Of a stretch of DNA of 64,000 nt, positions 1 through 6,540 are shown in pieces (within the stretch, counting starts at the first letter, position 1; every line of letters begins with the position of its first letter). The translations under genes were made by a program, and so were the position numbers. The notes under the pieces were generated by a model that made no database searches, had not been told where the DNA came from, and worked only from the letters and a program-made list of their open reading frames with translations. This DNA comes from Streptomyces sp. yr375 (lineage in GTDB: Bacteria > Actinomycetota > Actinomycetes > Streptomycetales > Streptomycetaceae), in contig NZ_FOFF01000031.1 in NCBI RefSeq assembly GCF_900110755.1, positions 1-64,000 of the forward strand, read 5' to 3'.

Positions 1-171
1 AGCGCCTGCGGCACCGTCCACGACCGGGACACCAACGCCGCGATCAACGTGAAGACGGCCGCCGGACTGGCGGTATCGGCCTGCGGAGCGCCGGTAAGAC
101 CAGAACTCGTTCTGGCACAGCGTGAAGAAACAGGAAGCCACGGATTCCCCATCGGAAACTGTGCCGCGTAG
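1..171 (+). CDS. tnpB: TnpB (IS200/IS605 OrfB) C-terminus, cut by window edge
   Basis: The first 56 codons read SACGTVHDRDTNAAINVKTA and onward to a TAG at 169-171. The Cys-x-x-Gly zinc-ribbon half followed by HDRDTNAAIN is the end of the TnpB family, where the Asp-rich NAA motif forms the last RuvC block. TnpB is an RNA-guided endonuclease that maintains IS200/IS605-type elements. Only the C-terminus lies in the window, so intactness, and whether a tnpA partner exists, cannot be judged. A conserved hairpin follows the stop, as expected for the element's right end. Confidence 0.85.
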   Translation, partial: SACGTVHDRDTNAAINVKTAAGLAVSACGAPVRPELVLAQREETGSHGFPIGNCAA

Positions 172-250
172 CGGCACAGCAACCGGTAGAGAAGGCCAGA
201 ATCCTCGTCCTTCAGGACGAGGAGCATGTCAAGACAGCTCTTCCTCGACT
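120..250 (+). ncRNA. Putative reRNA (omegaRNA) scaffold, element right end and guide
   Basis: Downstream of the tnpB stop lies an 8-bp hairpin (CCTCGTCC, loop TTCA, GGACGAGG; 203-222) and then GAGCATGTCAA, ending near 232. A stable hairpin followed by a TCAA-type end is how IS605-group right ends finish, and in this family the guide RNA overlaps the 3' end of tnpB and runs past the element boundary. The bases after about 233 would then be the guide. The RNA's 5' limit is not visible, so the coordinates are approximate. Confidence 0.6.
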
Positions 251-465
251 ACGACCACGCGCACGACCTCGACCCCGACGATCCCCGCATCGACGACCTC
301 GCCCGCCGGATCGCCGAGGCACATCGGGAACGCTACGGATCCGACGAAGCGCCCCAGATGGACACGGCCTCCGAGATCCCGGCGCTCATCCAGGGCACGG
401 TCAGCGCCTCGTCCCCGGCATGGCAGCGACTCGACACACTCATCCGCGCACACCTGGACGCGTGA
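226..465 (+). CDS. Hypothetical 79-residue protein abutting the IS end
   Basis: A short acidic frame ending RLDTLIRAHLDA with normal Streptomyces codon use. Its ATG lies inside the last bases of the element's right end (226-228), so the present start, and perhaps a lost N-terminal part, results from the insertion. The GGACGAGG hairpin arm could act as a ribosome site. I recognise no domain. It converges with the gene at 468-986, with only 2 bp between them. It may be a truncated gene rather than a working one. Confidence 0.45.
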   Translation: MSRQLFLDYDHAHDLDPDDPRIDDLARRIAEAHRERYGSDEAPQMDTASEIPALIQGTVSASSPAWQRLDTLIRAHLDA

Positions 466-467
466 CC

Positions 468-986
468 TCAGGCAAGTCCAGACTCCCGCAGAACCGCCTG
501 TACCGTCTCGTCGTCGATGCGTCGGACCATTCGGTCGAGGACGTCCGCTCCGTGGCGAAGCGTTCCGCGTCCCACGGAGCGGCGGACGCCCGTGTCCGGT
601 TCGTGCCAGAGCAGGGGATTGGCGGCGAGGACCCGGGGGTCGAGCTCCAGGCTGTGGCCGTGGACGTCCCGCAGGACCAGGTGGGAGGAGACGCCCTCGT
701 ACTGTCGTACGGCTGCCAGCGCGTCCGTGTGGACCAGGTGTCGGCGCCACGGGGTGCGTACCGCCAGCCAGCCGGGGCCCGCACTCACCCGCTGCGGCAG
801 GAGGACGACGCATACGGCGGCCGACATGGTGATCCAGAGCAGGCCGCGGAGCGGATTCAGGATTCCCGCGTCCGAGTCGACCAGAAGGCTCATGACGCAG
901 AACAGCAGGGCGCAGCTCACCGCGAGCCGCGCGCTGCCACGCCAGTGGCGGTCGCCGGCCTGGACCACCGGTTTGTTGTGCCGCAT
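468..986 (-). CDS. Two-TM membrane protein with PH-like C-terminal domain (paralogue 1)
   Basis: 172 residues from ATG 986. Two hydrophobic helices (about residues 20-45 and 50-70) are followed by a soluble part with RVSAGPGWLAVR, a charged strand and LVLRDVHGHSLELDPRVLA, which resembles a bacterial PH-like fold. It is clearly paralogous to the protein at 9873-10430: the order of PxRVSAGxGWL, VHTDALxxVR, LVLRD, LDPxVLxxNPxLW and the final SGL is shared. An upstream GTG at 1004 would precede the probable -10 (TAGCGT, 994-999), so ATG 986, seven bases after that -10, is preferred; the mRNA would then be leaderless. Function unknown; the shared operator links it to the potassium genes. Confidence 0.75.
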   Translation of the reverse strand: MRHNKPVVQAGDRHWRGSARLAVSCALLFCVMSLLVDSDAGILNPLRGLLWITMSAAVCVVLLPQRVSAGPGWLAVRTPWRRHLVHTDALAAVRQYEGVSSHLVLRDVHGHSLELDPRVLAANPLLWHEPDTGVRRSVGRGTLRHGADVLDRMVRRIDDETVQAVLRESGLA

Positions 987-993
987 GGAGCTG

Positions 994-1044
994 ACGCTAG
1001 GCACGTGTGTGCCTTGAGCGGCCGACGCTGACGGGCCCCTGACG
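994..1044 (-). promoter_or_regulatory. Operator half-sites and -10 for the 986 membrane gene
   Basis: On the minus strand, CGTCAG begins at 1044 and again at 1033, 11 bp apart. Two weaker matches lie at the expected positions 1065 (CGGCAC) and 1076. A TAGCGT -10 lies 28 nt beyond the last half-site (994-999), and the ATG follows seven bases later. The layout matches the operators at 10477-10520 and 2640-2685. Confidence 0.6.
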
Positions 1045-1190
1045 GAGAGCGGCTGGTGCGTGCCGAGAGAACATCGGGACGAGGAGGTCGGGGCCGGACA
1101 CCCGACGTCGCTTCGTCGTGGGGTCGGCTGCCTGCGGCCGGGCGGAACGCTTCGAGAGGTTCCGTCCGACCGCAGGGGGTGTGTCAGTGC

Positions 1191-2531
1191 TCAGCGGGTT
1201 GCGGTGACGGTTTGCCGGGCGGTGTGGATGCAGGTGTCGAGGATGTCGATCGCGGTGTCGACATCGGCGTCCGTGTGGTCCGCCATGGCCTGCATACGGA
1301 AGCGCGCCGCGTCGGAGGCGACGGCCGGCTGTTCGACGAGGTGCGCGACGAGGCCGGCGCGGGCGATGAGGCCCGAGGCGGTGCGGCCGGTGGGGGTGTC
1401 GCCGATGAGGACCGGGACGACCGGGCAGACCACGTCGCCCATGACCTCCAGGCCGCGGGCGGTGAGTCCCTCGCGCAGCCGGGTGGCGACGGCCGCGACC
1501 GCCGCCCGGCGCCGGGCACCTTCGGGCGAGGTCACGATCCCGAGGGACGCGAGGGCCACCGCGGTCTGTACGGGGGTGATGGCGCTGGAGAAGGTCTGCG
1601 GACCGCCGAACATCCGCACGAACTCCCGCGCCGAGGCGGACGGTGTGGCGAGGAAGCCGCCGGTGGTGGCGAAGGTCTTGGAGAAGGCGCCGACCACGAA
1701 GTCGACCTCGCCGAGGATGCCGTGCACCTCGAGCTGGCCGCCGCCCAACTCGCCCATGGCACCGAAGTCGTGGGCCACGTCGACCATCAACTGGGCGCCG
1801 AACTCCCGGCAGATGCCGAGCAGTTCGGCCAACTGCGGGGTGTCGGAGTCCATGGAGAAGACGCCCTCGGTGACGACGAGGACGGCGTTGGTGGTGTCGG
1901 TCGCGCGGATGCCCTCCAGATGGCGCCGTACGGCCTCGTTGTCGAGGTGCCGGAAGAACTCCACGCTCGCCCCGCTCGCGGCGGCGCCCTGGCGCAGCGA
2001 GTCGTGGGAGAGCTTGTCGAGCAGGATGTGGTCGCGGCGGTGCATCAGGGCCCGGATGGTGCCGAAGCCGGACGCCCAGCCGGTGGGGAAGAGCGCCACG
2101 TGCTCGGTGCGCAGGGCCTCGGCGAGGCCGGCTTCCAGCGCCCTGCTGATGGGGGTCGCGCCGCCGAGGGCCGGGGAGCCGGCGGTGAGGGGGCCGTAGT
2201 CGCGCAGGGCCTGGTGGGCGGCGTCGAGGACGGCGGGGTGGCCGGTGAGGGAGAGGTAGTCCTGGCCGCCGAAGTTGGGGCCTTCGGTGATCACGCCGGT
2301 GTCGGAGACGACGGTGGCGCGGGTGGTCAGGGCGGTGTCGTAGCGGCGGAAGTACGGCCACAGGTCAGCCTGTTGGCGGTCGAGCTGCCAGGCAAGGTAG
2401 GCGTCGTTGCGGGTGGTCAGATCCGGTCCGGACACCGTGCGGAAGCGCATGATGTCCTTTTCCCGGGCATCGGTCCGCCGGTCGCCCAGCGGCCCGGCCG
2501 CAAGGGTGGTGCCGGGCACGGTGGTGGTCAT
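1191..2531 (-). CDS. PLP-dependent alpha-oxoamine synthase family protein
   Basis: 446 residues, ATG 2531 with GAGGAG seven bases upstream. It is a fold-type I PLP enzyme of the AONS/KBL/serine palmitoyltransferase group: NFGGQDYLSLTGHPAV near the N-terminus, GSPALGGATPISRALEAGLA, the VDVAHDFGAMG Asp motif, and the PLP lysine at about residue 285 in GAFSKTFATTGGF, closest in style to serine palmitoyltransferases. Family members join an acyl-CoA or acyl-ACP to an amino acid with loss of CO2. No biotin, heme or polyketide genes are adjacent, so the product is unknown. Its promoter carries the operator seen at the potassium genes, which suggests its product is made under the same signal. Confidence 0.85.
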   Translation of the reverse strand: MTTTVPGTTLAAGPLGDRRTDAREKDIMRFRTVSGPDLTTRNDAYLAWQLDRQQADLWPYFRRYDTALTTRATVVSDTGVITEGPNFGGQDYLSLTGHPAVLDAAHQALRDYGPLTAGSPALGGATPISRALEAGLAEALRTEHVALFPTGWASGFGTIRALMHRRDHILLDKLSHDSLRQGAAASGASVEFFRHLDNEAVRRHLEGIRATDTTNAVLVVTEGVFSMDSDTPQLAELLGICREFGAQLMVDVAHDFGAMGELGGGQLEVHGILGEVDFVVGAFSKTFATTGGFLATPSASAREFVRMFGGPQTFSSAITPVQTAVALASLGIVTSPEGARRRAAVAAVATRLREGLTARGLEVMGDVVCPVVPVLIGDTPTGRTASGLIARAGLVAHLVEQPAVASDAARFRMQAMADHTDADVDTAIDILDTCIHTARQTVTATR

Positions 2532-2894
2532 GTTCGTTCAGCTCCTCGGTGCGGGCATGTGGGGCCCGCTGCGCAGGCGCCGGTCGGGCGCCCACGGCGA
2601 CGCTACGGCCCGGATCAGGGCCGACTGCCTCTCGTTGACGGGGCTTTGATGGGGCGGCAAGACCTTCCTAACGGCGGCCTTACCGAGGCTTTGAACTTCA
2701 CGTCGACGCAGGCCATGGCCCCGTCAGCCGCCCCGCACCACCCGATACGGCCCTGGGTCGCGCAGCCGGACCACGTTCGCCGCGCCTTCGGCGGGCGACA
2801 CGCCCTCGTGCGAGTACAGGGAGAGCAGCGCCGTGTCGCAGACGCCGGGGTCGGTGACGCGGGGGTCGGTGACGCGAGGGTCGGCCGCGAACAC
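2532..2894. other. Intergenic region with operator and unrecognised coding debris
   Basis: Apart from the promoter at 2600-2685 there is no credible intact gene. On the minus strand a frame ending in TGA at 2724-2726 (about [20 protein letters not shown]) looks like the tail of a former gene I cannot identify. A short direct repeat of GGGTCGGTGACGC lies around 2848-2880, just beyond the kdpB debris. Confidence 0.4.
2600..2685 (-). promoter_or_regulatory. Variant four-half-site operator plus -10 for the oxoamine synthase
   Basis: Minus-strand half-sites CGGTAAG (start 2685), CGTTAG (2673), CATCAA (2651) and CGTCAA (2640) step by 12, 22 and 11 bp, a looser version of the 11-21-11 pattern. TAGCGT follows at 2600-2605, 29 nt after the last half-site. 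The gene starts at 2531, leaving a leader of about 60 nt. Confidence 0.55.
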
Positions 2895-3213
2895 CGCCTC
2901 TCGTCGGCCAGGGACGACATCTGGGCCGCGTCGGCGAGTTGCCGTTCGTCGATGCCGGGCAGCGGAACGAAGGCGACGGCCTCGCGGTTGCCGAGGGGAT
3001 GGTGCCGGTCTTGTCGAGCAGCAGGGAGTTCACGTCACCGGCCGCCTCGACAGCCCGGCCCTGCGACATGGCGACCACGTTGCGCTGGACCAGGCGGTCC
3101 ATGCCGGCGATGCCGATCGCGGACAGCAACGCGCCGATGGTCGTGGGAATGAGGGTGACGAGCAGGGCGACCAGGACGGTCGTCGGCTGGGCGGCGTCGG
3201 CGTACTCGGTCAT
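2895..3213 (-). pseudogene. Decayed kdpB fragment
   Basis: From 3213 the minus strand reads [20 protein letters not shown], then [20 protein letters not shown] and LLLDKTGTI, nearly identical to the intact KdpB encoded at 14596-16731. Just after DKTGTI one base is missing (near 2995), and the homology continues in another frame through [11 protein letters not shown] to about 2895, where it ends. The transmembrane N-terminus and the whole ATP-binding C-terminal half are absent. It is a remnant of a second kdp copy and cannot encode a pump subunit. Confidence 0.9.
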
Positions 3214-3473
3214 CGGCTGGAGGGTGACACGGCGACGCGCGCACGTCGGCGAGGGAAGACGACGGGACGCCACACGCCGGTGCCTGCCGTTCGGTGGCAC
3301 ACACGAGGCCGCCGCGAGCCGCTCTTCGGATGGGGGACTCCGGAGCGGGTGAGGCGAGGCCGTCGACGCCCCGGCCCTCGGCGGCGGACCACAGGAGTCC
3401 AATCGCGACCAGCGGTCGAACAACCTTGCTCAGCAAGGAATTTGCGGCTTTCATGCGGATCCGGCGTGAACGC

Positions 3474-3522
3474 CGTCAAGGCCCCGTCAAACAAACCTGG
3501 CCAGCCGTCAGGAAGGTGTCAA
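3474..3522 (+). promoter_or_regulatory. Four-half-site CGTCAR operator
   Basis: CGTCAA at 3474 and 3485, CGTCAG at 3506 and TGTCAA at 3517 give steps of 11, 21 and 11 bp. A weak -10-like CAGACT lies at 3552-3557, 29 nt after the last half-site, and the gene begins at GTG 3610. Confidence 0.7.
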
Positions 3523-3609
3523 CGCAGTCCGTCCATGGCCTGATCCGGTCGCAGACTGAGCGGCAACGGGGGGCGGGGTCACCGTCCTCGGCATGGCGGG
3601 GGAGGGACC

Positions 3610-4575
3610 GTGACCATCACGGCCGGCGCATCGCACAGACCTCAGCCGGAGGCCGGTGCGCGGTCATCGCAGCCGGCGATCACCCCGCCAGTGGGCAGCC
3701 CCGGACCGCAGCGACAAGAGGCGTCGCGGACGGGCGGTCCGGGGCACCGCCCCGCGCAGCGGACCGTGGCCGCGTGGGCCGCTCTGCGCCGCCGCTACTG
3801 GGCCACCGTGCCCGCGCGGCTGCGCCTCCTGCGCGCGGCCACGGTCGTGCTCGCCGCGGCCCTGGCCCTGTTGCTGACACTCGCCGGACTCGCGGCCCTG
3901 GGCACCTGGAACAGCGTGGCCGACCGCGACGCGCCCCGGACCACCAGCGCCGCCGACCTCGATCTCGCCCTCAACGACATGGACGCGCAGGCTGCCAACA
4001 TCCTGCTGTCCAACGGCGACGCCGGCAAAGGACGCCTGCAGACGCCCTACCAGAAGGCTGTCGGCTTCTACGGTGGCGCGCGCAAGGAGATCGGCCACGA
4101 TCTGCGCACGCTCGCCGTCGCCGCGCAGGGCGACAAGACCGATGAGAAGAGCGTGGAGTCCCTCACCGACGACTTCGCCGAGTACCAGGAGCTGATCGGC
4201 CGGGCCCTGGAGAACGACGGGCACCACGGCGGCAAAGCGTCCGCGCTTGTCGACTACCGCAGGGCCACCGATCTTCTGCAACAGCAACTCGTCCCGGCAG
4301 CACGGACGTTGGTGTCCTCCAACGACAAGGCGTTCGACGCGGAGTACAGCTCCGCCCGATCCGCCCTGTCCTCCCAGCCCTCCAACGCGCACTTCGGGGC
4401 CTGGATGGCCGCGCTGGACAAGGTGACCGACATCAACCGCGCCCACTTCACGGCCTCGACCGACGCGGGCCGCTCGGCGGTCACCGGCCAGCTGCCCTGG
4501 GCGGGTGGACTGCTGCTCGCCGCGATGGCTCTCACGGCCCTCGGACTACGGCCCAGGCTGGCGGAGTTCCGTTAG
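3610..4575 (+). CDS. Membrane protein with extracytoplasmic sensor-like domain, no kinase
   Basis: 321 residues from GTG 3610, with GGGAGGG just upstream. A basic, proline-rich cytoplasmic N-terminus of about 75 residues is followed by a transmembrane helix (LRAATVVLAAALALLLTLAG), roughly 190 helical residues rich in Ala, Asp and Leu, and a second helix near the C-terminus (WAGGLLLAAMALTALGLRP). This resembles the four-helix ligand-binding module of histidine kinases, but no HAMP or kinase follows, only RLAEFR and the stop. It could act as an accessory sensor for one of the kinases nearby. Ligand unknown. A CGTCAR operator precedes it. Confidence 0.7.
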   Translation: MTITAGASHRPQPEAGARSSQPAITPPVGSPGPQRQEASRTGGPGHRPAQRTVAAWAALRRRYWATVPARLRLLRAATVVLAAALALLLTLAGLAALGTWNSVADRDAPRTTSAADLDLALNDMDAQAANILLSNGDAGKGRLQTPYQKAVGFYGGARKEIGHDLRTLAVAAQGDKTDEKSVESLTDDFAEYQELIGRALENDGHHGGKASALVDYRRATDLLQQQLVPAARTLVSSNDKAFDAEYSSARSALSSQPSNAHFGAWMAALDKVTDINRAHFTASTDAGRSAVTGQLPWAGGLLLAAMALTALGLRPRLAEFR

Positions 4576-4730
4576 GACCTGTCTGCCGGATCATCCTGGA
4601 TGCAGGGCTTGGCAGCCCCCTTTTTTTGGCGCGGGGCTGTATCAATATGCGGCTCCGCCGCGTGGGCGCGACAAGCCACGACGTCGCCGCAGACGACCAA
4701 CGACCGTATCTCGGCCCCCCAGCGGAGCGC

Positions 4731-6305
4731 TCACGAATCGGCCAGCCGAGCCTCCTCCAGGTCCAGTGACCGCTGCAGTCGGCGGCGGGTGGTGTCGCTG
4801 ATGGCGTGGCCGTCGTAGAGGCGCTGGAGTTCGCCCGTCTCGACGGCGATCAGGTCGCGGCGCAACTGTCGGTACACCAGGTCGGCGGACTCGGTCGTGG
4901 CTCCGTCGCCGTCCTGCTCCGCGAGGCGGTCGCGGGCGTCGTCGAGGCGGGCGGCCAGGCCGCGGCGGAGCCGGTCGAGGACGACGTCCGGTACGACCTC
5001 GAGCTCGCCCAGTTCTTCCAGGCGGGCCAGTCCCGCGTGGGCGAGGTGGGAGCGGGCCTCGGCCTCCTCGCGCGCGGTGTGGGCGGGCTCCAGGGCGATG
5101 CCGGCGCGGTGGACGACGGGCGCCAGGGTGAAGCCCTGCACCACGAGGGTGACGACCACGACCGAGGTGGTCAGGACGAGGACGAGCGGCCGTTCCGCGA
5201 GAGCGGTGCCGTTCTGCGCGACCTCCGGGATGGACAGGGCGGCGGCCAGCGGCATCACCCCTCGGGTGCCGGCCCAGGTCAGGACCACGGGGATCCGCCA
5301 GTTCATGCGGGTGATGCCGCCCTTGCGCTGCACCACCGCCGACAGGGGGGCCAGCCACAGCATGCGCACGGCGACGAGCGTGACGGCCACGGCGAGGGCG
5401 TACAGCGGCCAGGCACCGTCGCCGTCGTCCAGTGCCCGCACCTGGGCGGGCAGGGCCAGCCCGATGAGGCTGAAGACCACGCTCTCCAGCAGGAACACCA
5501 CCGTGCCGTACACGGCGTGCAGTTGGAGCCGGATGCGGGCGTTGGTGAGGCGGTCGCCCCGGCCGCCCAGGACCACGCCGGCCACCACGCACGAGGTCAC
5601 GCCGGAGGTGTGTGCCGCCTCAGCCAGCAGATAGGCCGCGTACGGGGTGACCAGGGCGATCACCGTTTCCAGGACCGGGTCCTCGGTGCGCCGCCGGATC
5701 AGGGCGATCACGCCGGCCACCGCTGTTCCGATCAGGGTGCCGCCGCCGGCCAGCAGCAGGAACTCGCCGCCCGCCGCGCCCCAGTTCGCGGCGGCGGACG
5801 CCACGGCGATGCCCGCGGCCACCCGGACCAGCACCAGGGAGGTCGCGTCGTTGAAGAGACTTTCCGCCTGCACGAGGACCTGGACCTTCGGCGGCAGGGC
5901 GAGGCGTCTGCCCAGCGCTGTGACGGCGACCGGGTCCGTGCTCGCCAGAATCGCGCCCAGGACGAAGGCCATCTGCCACGACAGCGGCGTCACCAGCGCC
6001 GCCACCGCGCCGACTGCCGCCGCGGACGCCAGGACCAGGCCGATGGAGAGGATCCCGACCGGTTTCCACACCGCGCGCAGCTCACGCCAGGGCATCTCCT
6101 CCGCGGAGGCGTAGAGCAGCGGCGGGAGTACGACGAGGCCGATGATCTCCGGGCTGATCTCGATCTGAGGGGTGCCCGGCAGCAACGCCACGCCGAGGCC
6201 GGCGACCACGAGCAGGGACGGGGCCGGGATGCGCCACCGGCGCGCGAAGGTGGCCACCATCGTGGCGAGGACCACGAGGGCGAGAACCGTACCTACGCTG
6301 CGCAT
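4731..6305 (-). CDS. CPA1-type Na+/H+ (or K+/H+) antiporter, NhaP-like
   Basis: 524 residues from ATG 6305, AGGAGG four bases upstream. About twelve hydrophobic helices run from residue 1 to about 400. The CPA1 signatures are ASTDPVAVTALGRRL and ESLFNDATSLVLVRV (the Asn-Asp pair of the ion site), with later THTSGVTSCVVAGVVLGGRG- and TWAGTRGVMPLAAAL-like segments. A charged cytoplasmic tail of about 130 residues, mostly helical, follows. Such proteins exchange Na+ or K+ for H+. It is divergent from the KdpD-like gene at 6541, the CGTCAR operator at 6398-6446 lies between them, and a TAGGGT -10 candidate lies on its own strand near 6380. Cation specificity cannot be read from sequence. Confidence 0.85.
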   Translation of the reverse strand: MRSVGTVLALVVLATMVATFARRWRIPAPSLLVVAGLGVALLPGTPQIEISPEIIGLVVLPPLLYASAEEMPWRELRAVWKPVGILSIGLVLASAAAVGAVAALVTPLSWQMAFVLGAILASTDPVAVTALGRRLALPPKVQVLVQAESLFNDATSLVLVRVAAGIAVASAAANWGAAGGEFLLLAGGGTLIGTAVAGVIALIRRRTEDPVLETVIALVTPYAAYLLAEAAHTSGVTSCVVAGVVLGGRGDRLTNARIRLQLHAVYGTVVFLLESVVFSLIGLALPAQVRALDDGDGAWPLYALAVAVTLVAVRMLWLAPLSAVVQRKGGITRMNWRIPVVLTWAGTRGVMPLAAALSIPEVAQNGTALAERPLVLVLTTSVVVVTLVVQGFTLAPVVHRAGIALEPAHTAREEAEARSHLAHAGLARLEELGELEVVPDVVLDRLRRGLAARLDDARDRLAEQDGDGATTESADLVYRQLRRDLIAVETGELQRLYDGHAISDTTRRRLQRSLDLEEARLADS

Positions 6306-6397
6306 GCCGCCTCCTGGAACTACGAGGGGAACCGACTTGGCTCCCCTGCCGACCAGGCTTCCCGGCACACCGCTTTCACCCTATCCGCTGCAGGTCA

Positions 6398-6446
6398 CGT
6401 CAAGACAGTGTCAAGGTCCGCGGGACCGGCGCCAAGGAAGCGCTAA
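6398..6446 (+). promoter_or_regulatory. Four-half-site operator between antiporter and KdpD-like kinase
   Basis: CGTCAA at 6398, TGTCAA at 6409, CGCCAA at 6430 and CGCTAA at 6441: steps 11, 21, 11. It could serve the kinase gene (6541), the divergent antiporter (6305), or both. A -10 for the kinase is unclear (TAGGAA at 6481 or CTTCCT at 6475). Confidence 0.65.
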
Positions 6447-6540
6447 CACGCGTACCTCCCGGCCCCCGGAGGGGCTTCCTTAGGAACAGCCCCCTTCATG
6501 AGAGGGGGAGTTGACCCAGTGATGGAGCGCGTCGGCGGCG

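Noticed and set aside
4608-4640. Intrinsic terminator with T-run after the sensor-like gene
   Set aside because: The T-run lies in the loop rather than after the stem (CAGCCCC/GGGGCTG), so it is not a standard terminator; the case stays open.
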